The notes: generated by a model not told the origin, from the letters alone. DNA of 64,000 bases from Megalobrama amblycephala (GCF_018812025.1 NC_063050.1:9053539-9117538); one strand, 5' to 3'. Numbered from the stretch's first letter, positions 22,016 through 35,400 are shown. Numbers and translations: made by a program.

Positions 22016-24827
22016 ATGATAAAGCTTGGATTGTTAAATATTAGATCACTTTCTTCAAAAGCACTTATTGTAAATGATATTATCACAGACAATAATCTAG
22101 ATGTGCTGTGTTTGACAGAAACCTGGCTAAAACCGGACAATTACATTACTTTAAATGAGTCTAGCCCTCAAGGTTATGATTATCGACACAATCCTCAACA
22201 GAAAGGCAAAGGGGGAGGTGTTGCTGTAATTTATAGTAATATTTACAGTATTAGTCAAAAGTCTTTCAAATATAATTCCTTCGAAGTGATGGTGCTTTAC
22301 GTAACATTATTTAAGTTGACATTTGTGTTGGCTACTGTATACAGGCCACCAGGACACCGTACAGACTTTATCAAAGAATTTGCTGATTTTCTATCAGAGT
22401 TAGTACTAGCTGCAGATAAAGTCCTTGTTGTTGGTGATTTTAATATCCATGTAGATAATAAAAAAGACTCATTGGGATTGGCATTTACGGACATTCTAAA
22501 TTCTATTGGTGTTAGACAACACGTGTCAGGACCCACTCATTGTCGTAATCATACTTTAGATCTAATATTATCACATGGAATCGATATTGACGCCGTTGAA
22601 ATTCTGCAGCAGAGTGACAACATCTCAGATCATTATCTAGTCTCGTGTATACTACATTTAGTCAAAGAGGCTAAACTGCCTCCCTGCCATAAATATGGTA
22701 GAACCATCACTTCTACCACTAAAGATTGCTTTATAAATAATCTTCCTGATCAGTTTCATCACCTTAGCATACCAGACAGCTTAGAAGACCTTGATGTTGC
22801 AACAGAAACTATTGCCTCTGTCTTTTCCAGCACATTAGATTCAGTCGCTCGTTTGCGTTTAAAAAAGATTAAGGAATTTAATCCAACACCATGGTACAGT
22901 GAGCAGACTCGGGCCCTAAAAACTGCAGCCAGAAAAATGGAGCGTAGCTGGAAGAAAACAAAACTAGAAGTATTTCGCATTTCGTGGAGAGAGAAAATGA
23001 TTGAGTACAGAAAGGCCTTAAAAACTGCCAGATCTGCCTATTTTTCAAAACTCTTAGAAGAAAATAAACACAACCCTAGGTATTTATTTGATACAGTGGC
23101 TAAATTAACAAGAAATAAAGCTTCAACTTCTGATGTTCCCAAAGATCACAGCAGTAATGACTTTATGAACTTCTTTACTTGCAAGATTGATATTAGAGAG
23201 AAAATTATAACCATGCAACGTCTACTACAGTATCGTGTCAGACATTGCATTGTAGTGTCCCTGAGGAAAAATTCATTTCATTTACTGCTTTAGGAGAGGA
23301 AGAATTGTCTAAACTTGTTAAATCATCAAAATCAACAACATGTATGTTAGACCCTATACCAACTAAGCTATTGAAAGAGATGCTTCCAGAAGTCATAGAT
23401 CCCCTTCTTAATATTGTTAATTCATCTTTGTCATTAGGATACGTACCAAAAACTTTTAAGCTGGCTATTATTAAACCTCTTATTAAAAAACCACAACTTG
23501 ATCCTAAAGAATTAGTCAATGACAGGCCGATCTCAAATCTTACTTTTCTGTCAAAAATACTAGAAAAGGCAGTTTCATCGCCAATATGTTCCTTTTTAGA
23601 AAGAAATAATATCTGTGAGGATTTCCAGTCAGGATTTAGACCGTACCATAGTACTGAGACTGCTCTCGTCAGAGTTACTAATGATTTGCTCTTATCATCA
23701 GATCGTGGTTGTATCTCTCTATTAGTGTTACTGGATCTTAGTGCTGCATTTGACACTATCGATCACAATATTCTCTTAAATAGACTTGAAAATTATGTTG
23801 GCATTAGTGGAATTGCATTGGCATGGTTCAAATCATACTTATCTGACCGTTATCAGTTTGTAGTAGTAAACGATGAGATATCATATCGATCACAAGTTAA
23901 ATATGGAGTACCGCAAGGCTCAGTACTAGGACCATTGCTTTTCACTCTGTACATGCTACCCTTGGGAGATATCATTAGGAAGCATGGCGTTAGTTTTCAT
24001 TGTTACGCTGATGATACTCAGCTCTATATTTCTTCACGCCCTGACGAAACTTACCAATTCACAAAATTAACAGAATGCATAGCTGATATAAAAAACTGGA
24101 TGACCAGTAATTTCCTGCTACTAAATTCAGAAAAAACAGAGATTCAAATTTTTGGACCAAAAACTTCTTCACGTAATAACCTAGAATATTGTCTAACACT
24201 TGATGGCTGCTCTGTTAAGTCTTGGGTGTGCTCTTTGATACCAATCTTTCATTTGAAGGCCATGTTACTAGCATCTGTAAAACCGCTTTCTTCCATCTTA
24301 AAAATATATCTAAACTACGACATATGCTCTCAATGAAGAATGCAGAACAGTTAGTTCATGCGTTCATGACCTCAAGGTTAGACTACTGTAACGCTCTACT
24401 GGGTGGTTGTTCCTCCCGCTTGATAAATAAACTACAGCTCGTACAAAATGCAGCAGCTAGAGTCCTTACTAGAACTAGGAAGTATGACCATATTAGCCCA
24501 GTTCTGTCGTCACTGCATTGGCTTCCTGTTAAACATCGTATAGATTTTAAAATCTTGCTAATTACTTACAAAGCACTAAATGGTTTAGCCCCCCAGTACC
24601 TAAGCGAGCTCTTAATGCATTATAGTCCTTCACGTTTATTGCGATCTCAGAATTCAGGCCAGCTGATAATACCTAGAATATCGAAATCAACTGCAGTTGG
24701 TAGATCCTTCTCCTATTTGGCACCTAAACTGTGGAACAACCTTCCTAGCATTGTTCGGGATGCAGACACACTCTGTCAGTTTAAATCTAGACTAAAAACG
24801 CATCTCTTTAACCTGGCATACACATAA
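22016..24827 (+). pseudogene. L2 ORF2: endonuclease and reverse transcriptase, two frameshifts
   Basis: The first frame (22016-23293) is an APE-type endonuclease with NIRSL, LTETWL, VYRPPG, VVGDFNIH, HTLDLIL and ISDHYLV. A shift near 23235 leads to the RT frame (23245-24336): [25 protein letters not shown] and the catalytic [12 protein letters not shown] deletion of about 18 bases near 24217, seen against the copy at 1.6 kb, shifts to the last frame (24222-24827) with the LDYCNALLGG and LHWLPVKHRIDF blocks. Endonuclease and RT catalytic residues are kept, so the copy is fairly young but inactive. Confidence 0.85.
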
Positions 24828-25149
24828 CACATTATATATTTATATTTTCAAATCCGTTAAAGGATTATTAGGCTGCATAAATTAGTTCAGCCGGAACCGG
24901 GAACACTTCCTATAACACCAGATGTACTTGTTACATCAGAAAAAGAATGGCATCTACGCTAATATTAGCCTTTCTGTTTATCCCGAGGTTTACCGTAGCC
25001 AACTGGATTCGGGCCGTTTCCAGATGAGACCGAGGACCGGCGCTTGATACGACCACAACGCAGCCCTGAAGTATCAGCAGAGATCGAGTCGACTAGATCA
25101 TCCATTGTGAAGACATCATCGACAACACAGCCAGTGCCACAGTTTCCTC

Positions 25150-25652
25150 AAAATTATAATCACGATTATTAATCATGTTTATTCTATCAAAAGATTAATG
25201 TAACTATGGCTATTTTGCAAGTTCTTTACCAACCTACACTTCACCCAAAAGGCCTGTAGGTGGCACAAAGACTTAAATTTAACCAACTATGATAACTTCG
25301 TTAGATGGTAAATCAATACAAAACATGGTTTTGGTGAGCGCTTTGTAATATGTATTCACATTAGATTTTAAAGCAACACAATTCGTTTGCAATAAGACAA
25401 ACCAGATTAAAATTGCCCGGCAAATTCGTAAAGCAAAGAAAAATCATTTCTAGCTGATCAACATTATGAAAACTGGTAAAAACTTTAGGAACTTCAAAAG
25501 ATAAAACAGCGAAATTCCTAATATTACTTCCAATATTTCCAAATTATGTTCATTTTCATAGAGCGGGCCAATATCGTGACGATTATTTAAAATCAATCGA
25601 GAGAAGCAGATATCGTTATCGTGATAAAATACGATTAATCGTGCAGCCCTAA
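25150..25652. mobile_element. hAT-like MITE in the L2 3' UTR
   Basis: The right end reads ATTAATCGTGCAGCCCTA and the left part carries the inverse pattern AATCACGATTATTAATC. This matches the GGGCTGCACGATTAATCG termini of a widespread teleost hAT-type MITE. The exact left end is uncertain. Confidence 0.5.
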
Positions 25653-25849
25653 TTTAATTTAATTTGACTTGACATTTGATATTCAACAGTATCCTTGACA
25701 TTTATTCAACAGTGCTTTTCATCTGCCTGCATTGACACTATTCTTTAAAAGGAAAAATTATATACCAATTATCAATGTTAAGCTGCTTTGACACAATCTG
25801 CATTGTAAAAAGCGCTATATAAATGAAGGTGACTTGACTTGACTTGACT

Positions 25850-26756
25850 ATGCTTGCAAAACAGCCATAGTATGCAAGCACGCACCAGCCTGACCTGCTG
25901 CCGTGTGCGCTTTTCCCACTAACCCTGATGTAGCTTTTAGTGGTTTTGTGGGAAGCGTGGGGGCCTTCAGGGACGATGCTGAACCCGGGGACAGATAGCC
26001 CGCAAGCGTCTGTTCATCGCCCCATAACCATATTCTTTCAGCCCCCTTATGTTGGAATAATGCTTTACATGAGGGCTGAAAAGACGTGATGAATATGGCT
26101 TTTTCCAAGTTCTAGATTATTCATCATGTAAATCAGGGAAAAAGGGAAGGCCCCGTGGTGGAAGTGCTTTATTGGTTGATAAAAATCGCTCGTCTAGTTT
26201 GCTTTTTGGACGAGCGCCAAGGCTCATCAAGGCCAATCAATGTTTAATTTAGACACAACACAAGAGAGCACATCCACCAGCTCCTCGTACTCTGGGGAAA
26301 ATGATGGCGATTGATCTTCCCCCATTACGATGCTCAGCTTGTCTAATTCCTCAGAACTAGAGTGCTGATGCGGCGAGCCCTCTCCCTGGGCGGAAGAAGC
26401 CGTGAGGCGGGCTTCCGACACCAGGAGGGGGCGCGAGATCTGCCAGGTGAAGGCTGAGAAAGAGCACTCGTGCCCGTCTCAAGCCCCTCTGACAGATCCA
26501 TCTGCGAGCCCCACAACATCTTTCTCCGCGCTGCCTCGGCAGCTGCGGATCCAGAGCCGTGGGGAACGCTTGCCTGCGCACTTTCCTCGAAAAGTGTCTT
26601 TAGGGGAAGTTTTTCACAATGCTCGCATTCAGCCCCCTCGAAGGCTGAAAGAGCATGCTCCGCTCCCAAACACATCATGCACAAACTGTGAATCCCCACT
26701 CGTGAGAAAACAAGGGCAGGGAGGAACACACGGTTTAAATGCCTGAGTGTTCGCCA
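25850..26756 (-). pseudogene. DIRS copy 2: gag remnant
   Basis: Starts at ATG 26754-26756 (MANTQAFKPCVPPCPCF), shifts frame, then continues with CLGAEHALSAFEGAECEHCE and WGSQMDLSEGLETG. Lower down it reads LAGYLSPGSASSLKAPTLPT and ends at the L2 junction in HTMAVLQA. Colinear with the gag at 11033-12466. Confidence 0.75.
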
Positions 26757-27898
26757 TTATAACTGTGATATTGAGCTGTATGATAACGTGACAGACAACA
26801 ATAAATAGACAAAGACAGTTTCACATAGAGTGCTTTGCTGAGGCAGAAAAGCTGAAGCCGGTTGCACCGGATGTGTATTTATCCTTTCCTGGTCGTGACA
26901 TCACCCACCCGTGACGTTCACTCTCGCCATTGGATTAGTTGACAATCTTGCATCAGACACTATCACACTGGAGGCGTTCCCAAAGTGTTCCTATTGGACG
27001 CAGCCCGAGTTCCCTCGAAAGGGAAACTCTGATGCTGTATTTCTCTTAGGGGGCAAGCACTTTTACACACCGCTATATCTTACCAAATCAGCATCATAAT
27101 GATAACTGCAGCTCCACAAACCACTCCAGTGGATATGTATAATATCACCAGATATCCTACAAAAAAGTAAAACATCTGAACAGATTAATTTTCCTCACTT
27201 TAGTAAGAGTAATGTAAGTATATGAGCTGCTCTACCTTTAACAGTCACAGTTACAGCGTCTGATCTCTGAGATCCATGTTGATTGTGAGCCTGGCAGTAG
27301 AAGCGTCCACTCTGTAGTGCACTGAATCTCTGTCCAGATCCAACAGCTGAGCTTTCATTCTCCTTAAACCAGCTGAAGTTCAGAGCAGGAGGGTTTGAAT
27401 CACTGCTGCAGATCAGAGTCACTGAATCTCCCGCCCAAATCTGACCAGACTGAATGATGGAGACTGAGATGTTCCTGGGAGAGTCTAATGACAATCACCA
27501 AATTATTTAAGACCTCTTACACGTTTAAAATCACTCATATGGACTATATTTCATAATAAACTCACACATGACGTTTAAAGTCAAAGCATCAGAGTATTTC
27601 TCTCCATGTTCATTGTAGGCACCACACTTGTATTTTTTACTGTCATCAGAGCTGATCTTTGAGATGTTGTAGATTCTTCCAGATCCTACAAATGTTCCTC
27701 CTTTAAACCAGCTGAAGTTCAGAGCAGGAGGGTTTGAATCACTGCTGCAGATCAGAGTCACTGAATCTCCCGACACTATTTCACCAGATCCAGTTATCAA
27801 CACTAAGACACCCTTGGGTGCATCTGAAAAGGACGACATTTAAACATTTAAATCATCTCATTCAAAGATAATATCCAATTTTTAAAAGAACAAATGAA

Positions 27899-29450
27899 CA
27901 CAGCAAAATCCCCAGTGTTAAATGAACACCCAAAGTGTACATATGAGTCCATCTTGCCGGGTGTTAAAAAGTAACACTGAAGCAGTGTTAAAGTTAATGA
28001 GATAATTGATTGATGATTGAGTGATGATTGACAATTAGTGGAGACACCTGATGATAATAAGCAGAATCATTGAAGAAACAACAAGAGAAAAAGAGAGAGA
28101 GACACAACAACTACAACTGACTTCCAGCCATTAAACATTATTACACTTATTATTAACCAGTTTGATTTGATTTCTGTCATACATCAACAAAAGTTCTTAT
28201 TGAGAATTAACAGATGTTTAGATGTTAATGTTTTAATGAAAGTTTAGTTTGAAGTCACCATGATGGTGAAAAGCATTTCCTTTAGTTGGGCTCTTGACTC
28301 TATTTATTAACATTAATTTATCTCTGGCTGCTCCAGCTTTGTGTTTGTAGAGCCCATTTGTTATGGCCAGAGAAACTATGATCTGAGCTGTGTTTCCCAA
28401 AAGTGCTGTGAGCCAAAGCTTATCAATTTAGCTTTACAATGCTTTGGGAAGCACAGTCATAATGGTTGTGTTTGCTCATGGTGAAATGGCCAGTTTCATT
28501 GGTGACATCCAGTATTAACTGGTGATATAGATGTTATATTATTTCTTTATAGTAACTCTCTGTTACCGCTTGAGATCCAGCAGAGCTTTTATAATCTGAA
28601 GGTTTTTTTGAAACACACACAGACATCAAGAATCAGCATATGACCCTCAACAATGGTGACAATCAAACAAAGTGCTTCATGTTGCAGTGCATGATGGGAG
28701 CCACCAATCAAAACTCATCCATGGCTCTCATCATGCATTGCTGCATGAATAAATTATGCAGCTGAATTGTCCTGTAAATTTCGTAGATTGTTCATGTTTG
28801 CTTTATTTCTCTGTTGTTTTGTTGTGACAGTAGCTTGTTTTGTGATGTTCAGAGTTGATCTGTTTGTCAGTATTTTGTATTTATTTATCGTCACCGTTCT
28901 TGAGAATCAGATGCTGATTCTTGATGTCTGTGTGTGTTTAAACACTGAAGCTTTAGTGCATAATGTATTATTCTTAAAAAAAAAAAAAAAGAGTCATACT
29001 TTTGTTGGATTTCAAGCTGTAAAATCACAGGACTACAATCATTGTAGGCCATCACATGATGATTATATCATCAAATTAAATTGTGACCAGATCATATTTT
29101 CTCTGACCATAACAAATGTGCTTTACAAACACAAATTTGGAGCAGCCAGAGAACAATTAACAATAAAAGGTAAAGAGTCAAGAGCCCAACTAAAGCAAAC
29201 GCTGACCTCTTTCATGGTGACTTGAAATGAAACATTCCATAAAACATTAATTAACATCTTTTTCCTCTCTTTCCTTCAGTGATTCTGCTTATTATCATCA
29301 GGTGTCTCCACTAATTGTCAATCATCACTCAATCATCAATCAATTATCTCATTAACTTTAACACCGCTTCAGTGTTACTTTTTAACACCCGGAAAGATGG
29401 AGTCATATGTACACTTTGGGTGTTCATTTAACACTGGGGATTTTGCTGTG
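27899..29450. mobile_element. DNA element with long terminal inverted repeats, CACTA-like
   Basis: Ends are CACAGCAAAATCCCCAGTGT and its reverse complement, with inverted homology of about 170 bases. Removing it with one copy of AA restores the uninterrupted gene C/D sequence CAAATGAATCTGTACTC, so the duplication is 2 bp. CAC...GTG ends and a 2-bp duplication hint at the CACTA (EnSpm) superfamily. The inner part shares a core with other repeats in the window (28620-28760, 29160-29220). No transposase seen. Confidence 0.6.
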
Positions 29451-29810
29451 AATCTGTACTCACACGTGACATTGATCTGAACAGCAGGAGAGATGTGATT
29501 GTGTCCGTGTACAGCACAGCTATATCTGCCTGCATCCTCTCTTCTGATTGACTGCAGCAGGAGTTCATTGTTTCTGTCTCTTCTCTCAGTTAATGGCTGT
29601 GAGTTTCTGTACCAGATGAATGTTGCTCTGTCAGTCAGAGTTCAGCTGCTTTTACATGTCAGACGGACTGAATCTCCCTCTGTCACTCTCTCAGGAGACT
29701 CCACCTGAAGATCTGAACACAACACACACATTATATCTAGTGCTGCTGTCATACACTGATTATTATTCAACATAATGCACAGAAGAAGAGAGAAACCTCA
29801 TGAATGTCAC

Positions 29811-30146
29811 CTGTTACAGTAAGAGTCACTCCAGTCATGCCCATCGCTTTGTCCTTATCAGTGATGAATCTGAAATAGTACTTCTGTGAATCCTTCAGTG
29901 TCACATGACTCAGTCTCATGGCACACTGTTTATCTCCCAGATACTGAAGCCTCTGACTGTATTCAGGGTCCTCTGACAGATCTGTTCGCTCTTCACCCTT
30001 TTTTACAGTGCCTTTGGTCCAGAAGACTTTCATGATCTGATGTCCAGTAGGGTATGTATAAGTGCAGCTCATTATCACTGATGAGTCCTTTAGTGCACAG
30101 ATGTGTGAAGGACTGTAACTCACACCCCAATCACCACTAGAAACCC
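29811..30146 (-). other. V-type Ig exon of gene B
   Basis: 336 bases, phase 1 at both ends. Encodes a V-set-like domain with Cys in IMSCTYTYP, an LQYLGDK strand and YYFRF in the predicted F strand. Unlike gene D it lacks a Trp in the following G-strand region (DKDKAMGMTG). Confidence 0.75.
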
Positions 30147-30299
30147 CTGAAACACAGAATTCATCCTGAAAAAATTAGCAGCAGCATGTACATATACAAT
30201 GCAGTATCCAATTTCTCTTGAGCGTTGCATTGACTCACCATGAATCATGAGCAGAAAGATCAGAGGAAGAGGAGGAGCCATTATGACTGATGTCACCAT

Positions 30300-33234
30300 C
30301 GCAACACCTACAACAAATGAACAGTGGCTTATGTTTTAAAATAATGACTAATGATATGATATGTTTCACTATTCTTCCCTTACGAAACGAAAACATATTT
30401 CCATATATTTATGATTAATATATTATATGGTCTAAATATACTGAACAAATATATTAAATAATATATTGCATTATTTTAATGTGTTATATATTACAATATA
30501 TTAAATAATACATAATGAATTGCCACTTTTCATATTGTTACAATTACCAATTAGAGTGCCTGTTATTGCCACCAGAGGGCACTCCACCCCTGACTTTTGA
30601 CACACCAAGAAGGACTTCATTTTCCATAACACACTGCACTGCACTGCACTGCACCTGAGACTCCACCTGAAGATCTGACCCATTGACCCATTGCATGGAT
30701 TTTGGATTATGATTGTGGATTACCCTCTGAATAAATCCTGCATTTGGATCCTCAAACTAGTGATAGGCAGAGCGAAACACTGAAACAACTGAAGCAAATA
30801 TGCCGTATTGCAGAGATGGGCACTCGAGTTGCAGCTTTTCTCTTTCTTAATGTGTGTCCATAAGAGAGAGATAGAAATAGATTAATCCATTAATCCATTT
30901 ATTACTTAAAGCTCATATTTTAATGTATCGCAATCAGCATGTGTAGAGTTTTCAATTGACATTCTTAAACATTCTGAGGTTTGATATTTTCTGATAATGA
31001 CTGTCGTCAATAACAACAAAGCTGTATAACAAACTACTGTATAACAAACCGTGACTCACTGGCGCCATCTTGTGTCCGTTTAGCGACCATATTGAAAATG
31101 ATTACTCGTGTTGCCAGGACGACTGTTACATTGTAATGGATTATAAGTAACAAACTGGATGTACATTATCCCTTAATCATAGGACCTTAATTTCAAATAA
31201 AACAGGTGATAGAAATATCATGTTATTTTGTCTATATAATACAGTTATTTACTCTAAACTACAGTATGTTCCTCATTAACTAATTTCATTTGCAGAAACC
31301 GACTACCTTAAATTTTCCCATTGCCATTTAAATTTATGAACTAATATTTATAATATTTTAATCATGTGAGCATTTTATTAATGTGAACTTATTTCATTAC
31401 AGTCCACAGAAAATATTTTAAACATTTTTTTTTAAGACATTTTCAATGCATTAGCAACAACACAATCATCATCTCTTAAATACAGCAACACGCAGCATAT
31501 CAACAACATTTCTTGATCTTCTCCTGAACTTAAGCACAAAAACTTAATTTTATGGTAAACTACTGTCAACAGTGTTGCCAGTATTCAAGTTTCTTAACTT
31601 ATAATTTGTAATTGTTAAAATACATTTTGTGGGTGTGTCTTTTTATCTTATAACTTTAACCCTTTCAACTCCACAGGAACATCCTCTAGTGTCCACACTA
31701 CAGAGTAAAAGTACCACTGATGCTGTGTTGCAATAATTAAGTGAATGTATGTGATGATTGAGCATTAATGATGAACACCTGCTGTTAACAAGCAGAATCA
31801 CTGAAGAGGAAAGACAAGAACAGAAAGAGATGAAGAAGCAGAAACACAAAAACTACTACTTCCAGCCATTACATTTTATTACACTTATTACTGACCAGAT
31901 TGACTTTATTTATATTATTTATAGAAGATAAATCATTGAGAATTAACAGATGTTGACATTTAATTGAAAATGTTTGGTTTGATGTCACCATTAAGGAAAT
32001 CAGTGTTTGCTTTAGTTGAGCTCTTGACCTTTGCCTTAACAGTTTTTGCAAGCCACATTTGTTATGGCAGATAAAATATGAAGGAAAAAAAGTGAACATT
32101 GAGTGCTGATAGTTATGTGTTGATGAAGACCAACACATAGTTGAATAACCATTGCATAGTCTCTTGATTCACTGAACCCTTACTGTGTTTAATCTCTTGA
32201 GTTACATTATTAACAGACTAAAATTTTACATTATTGCCACTGTGAAACAGCAAGAGTTCCAACAACAATCAGTTACAATGATACATGCGCAAAAAAACAA
32301 AAACAAAAAAAAAAAACCCCTGCAGTATTTAGATACACCCAGATATCAAAAATCAGCACATGAATCTCAACAATGGTGGCGATAAAAAAAGACCATTCAG
32401 CTGCATAATTTATTCATGCTGCAGTGCATGCAGGGAGTTTTGTACTATGCTGGCACAAGCATGCATTGCGGCATAAAACTTTTAAATGTCACCATTGTTG
32501 AGATTCATACTCTGATTGTTGATGTCTGTGTGTGTCTTGAAGTTATGCAGGAGCTCAAAATGTTTTATGCTCTATATGACTTCGGTATATAAATAACTAA
32601 TTGAACGCTGAACGCTGTTGAATTACAGACAAAAAAAAAGATCAAAGAGAAATCAAAGATTAGACACAGAAATAGATCAACTTCCTGTTGTCTTTTTCTT
32701 GCCATAACAAATGAGCTTTACAAACATTCAGTTACAGCAGCCAGAGAAAAACTGATAGTCAAGAGCCCAACTAAAGCAGACACTGGTCATTATGATGGTG
32801 ACTACAAACTTTATTATTTTCAATAAAACATCAACATCCATATCTGTTAATTCTCAACAAGAACTTCTGCACATGTATGAAAGAAATAATGTCAAACTGG
32901 TTTGTAACCTGGTTTGACACTCAGTGTGGCTGAAGTCAGTTGTAGTTCTTGTGTTCCTGCTCGTCTCTTTTTACTGGATACTTGTTTCTCTGTCCTTCAG
33001 TGATTCTGCTTATCAGTGTCTGAATTCACTCACTTCTTTTCATTCACTCTGTCAAGTGGACTATATTAGTGAACTAATGTAGGGAATAGTGAATGAGGGT
33101 GTAGGGTGTGATTTAGAACACAGCCTCTGAGTTTCGTCTTTGAGCGATGTTAACTCACAGTATATTCCTGTAGGCTACTTTCTCGAAAATGTTACTGTCA
33201 GAATTTGGTGTTTTTTTACAGCAAGGTTTAACAG
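30300..33234. other. Inter-gene interval, repeats only
   Basis: At 30536-30700 there is an LTR-like stub beginning TGTTACAATTACC. At about 31650-33110 there is a diverged copy of the core shared with the CACTA-like elements (TCAAGAGCCCAACTAAAGCA at about 32759 and its inverse near 32010). No host exon recognised. Confidence 0.45.
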
Positions 33235-35400
33235 TGTAAAGTAATTCCATCTGATGTATTTGGTAACACTTAAGTTATTACTAGGTGTTACCATGATCTT
33301 CACTTTAAAATTAATTATACATTATGCATTTTTCACATTAATTATGAACCTATAGTAGTTCTTAGTAGTTCTCTAGGAGGTATTAAAAACAGTAGTTACT
33401 GATTAGCTAATTGTGAACTAACCTTCAACTGAGCACTGTTACTTACTAATGAATTAATCAGAGTTTATTGTTAGTTAATAATAGTTACTACAGTGTTAAT
33501 AATGCATTACTCATTTGTTCCTGTGTAGTTATTCATTAATAAAAGAACGTAAAATTCAAAAAAGAAGAATTCTAAAGTGTTATCTATGAATGCAATATAT
33601 TATTTCATATATTTTCACTATATTTACATCATATAATATATTGATCATAAATATATGGAAATATATTTTCATTCCATAAGGTTTGGACATACAGATGAAG
33701 ACACTAGCTCAACTGTATCTTCACTATAGCTGCTCATGGACTAGTGTGTGGTTCACCTAATGTAGCATCAGTGCCCTTATCACACGTCCTGATTTTGCAG
33801 AGTTAGACTGAGTCAACATATTTTGTAGATCCAGAAACAACTTTCCTGTCCAAAATGTAATGCTAACCATATCTCTACCCCTAAACCTAGCCCTACCCAT
33901 AAGTTATCCTTAAAACCAGAGGGAAATGATAGGTGAATAACACTGATGTAGAAGCACCTAACTCTGATTGCGAGCCTAAACTTGACATAAACTGTAAACT
34001 GTCCCTAAAATCTGATTGGTTGATTGGAATGTTGATCCAGGATCATGCTGCACTGTGCCCTGATCTTCCTCTTTCTTGTCAGTGAAAACTGAGCACCATC
34101 CATTTCAAGATTGAACAGAACAAACCAAAAGAGAAATAAACTATAGTTCTTTGATTAATACACACAGAAATCAATAAAATACTTTATTTATCCAAGAGCA
34201 TGTCAGCAACAGTCATCTTTACACTACGTGAGTTTGTAACTGTCTAATGTCTTTCCCCACCCTGTTTTTGATTGACAGCACATCATAGACAGTTGAGCTC
34301 TGCCAGAACGATGCCTTTTAATTTCATACTGTGAAACTGTAATGATCCACCTTTGATTTTATATCAGTGCACTGCTAGTGTTTACAGCACATACTCTGGG
34401 GTTAGTTGTCACACTTTTACTCTGGTGAATATTTCTTATGGCAGGTTTATTTTTAAAAGCCACTTCCTGTATAGAGACACACTTTAATATATAAGTCTGT
34501 ATACAGTTATCTGTTGTGTACAAGATTAAAGTGGATTTTTATCGAGGTGTTTGTCAATAACACCAAATACTACTAGAGAAAAAAAAAAAAAAATGTGCTA
34601 ATGGTCTTTTGATTTTAAACCATATAGTTTCTGAGACACAGCCCTGTGACAACTAGCCCCAGTCCATCTCCCATAAATCCCCCACACTTAAGATATTTGA
34701 CAGAATTGTTATAAAATCAAGCTCTTACCCGTTTCACCAACACCCGTGACCATAGACAGCACTACAAATGATCAGGATGAAACCAGTATTGCCGTTTTCA
34801 CACTGAATAACACGTGATTCACACATTATATTTTAACATGAGCTTTTGACACCTCAACTATAGTGCTGATAAAGCAGAAGAAGAGTTTTAGCTGATGACA
34901 TCATCAAACTAAAGACATAAAGCTTAAACTGAGAGAAACTTTACATCAATCCATGAAGATGCTCATGTAATAAAGTTTTCAAACTTGGGAATATCTATAT
35001 TCATACAGACAGTGATGACAAGGAACCTGATCTTGAGACAGAGAAAATAATAGCTTGAATGACTATACTTTAATTTGTATATTCAGCCCAACTATCCTGA
35101 AATGGGAACTGATGGAGGCGGGATTGTAAAACACTGGAAGGTATTGCAGTGACAGTGATGTAAAAAACATATTTCATCATCAGCATCACCAACTGTGCAT
35201 TTGATAAACCTCCAATTCACTGATTGATTAATAGCAATAGAAGTTAAACATTGAACTTAAAACACGCTGATGAAGCAGAATTGATTAATCTAAATGTATG
35301 AATGTTTTTATGAGAGCTTCTAAGCTTTATAATCTGCCAGTGGCCTTGTTCTTGAATGCATCATGTCATTAAACATGGTCACAAACACAGTTTCCTCTTT
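33235..35400. repeat. Duplicated flank of the receptor array, copy 2
   Basis: Colinear with 3444-4700 and 44590-46000. Also carries the TTTACAGCACAT...GTTGTCACAC block that recurs at 63750. Confidence 0.7.

Larger units (their letters stand above)
20806..25849 (+). mobile_element. L2-type LINE, nearly full length, inserted in DIRS copy 2
   Basis: It has a 5' UTR, ORF1 (20969-21793), ORF2 (22016-24827, two frameshifts), and a 3' UTR ending in AAAGCGCTATATAAATGAAGG plus a TGACT-type tail. DIRS gag sequence resumes right after the tail. The 3' UTR is interrupted by a hAT-like MITE (about 25150-25652). The 3' end is the same family as 1583-2905. Confidence 0.85.
18540..27045 (-). mobile_element. 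Second DIRS copy, reversed and split by an L2 insertion
   Basis: Reading right to left: terminal-repeat sequence (about 26870-27045), gag remnant (25850-26756), the L2 element, then RT/RNase H and the start of the recombinase down to about 18540, where the copy is truncated. The order matches the copy at 10.7-16.0 kb. Part of gag and the inter-ORF region are missing at the L2 insertion, so a deletion came with it or followed it. Confidence 0.8.
17055..27075. mobile_element. Tc1-like transposon, split by nested insertions
   Basis: The left end CAGTGGTGTGAAAAATTGC lies after TA (17053-17054). The right end CAAGCACTTTTACACACCGC lies before TA (27076-27077). Genes C and D have the uninterrupted CACATATCTTACC here. 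The left arm is a long terminal repeat containing a second inner copy of the end motif (about 17245-17275). A transposase remnant lies at 17790-18540. The element holds a TTAA element (17289 on) and a reversed DIRS (18540-27045), which holds an L2 LINE. The target TA is six bases inside the intron after the transmembrane exon of gene B. Confidence 0.8.
10477..30299 (-). pseudogene. CD22-like/Siglec-like receptor, gene B, disrupted
   Basis: Exons read on the minus strand: signal peptide 30239-30299; V-type Ig 29811-30146; C2a 29464-29712; C2b 27566-27823; C2c 27236-27484; transmembrane 27084-27156; cytoplasmic 16528-16573, 16270-16350, 16056-16115; last exon 10477-10527. Splice sites and phases agree with genes C and D. 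The V domain has YYFRF, where the family's sialic-acid-binding Arg would sit. The tail has PVYENP and the ITIM SVYENL. A TGA at complement 29642-29644 replaces a Cys codon in C2a, so translation would stop in the second Ig domain. A CACTA-like element sits in the C2a-C2b intron, a nested Tc1/DIRS/L2 in the transmembrane-cytoplasmic intron and a DIRS in the last intron. Only one middle C2 exon is present. Confidence 0.8.

Noticed and set aside
23238..23756. 172-residue minus frame in L2
   Set aside because: Antisense shadow of the RT frame.
28767..29225. 152-residue plus frame inside the CACTA-like element
   Set aside because: Hydrophobic low-complexity start and no domain; lies across the repeat core found in non-coding copies.
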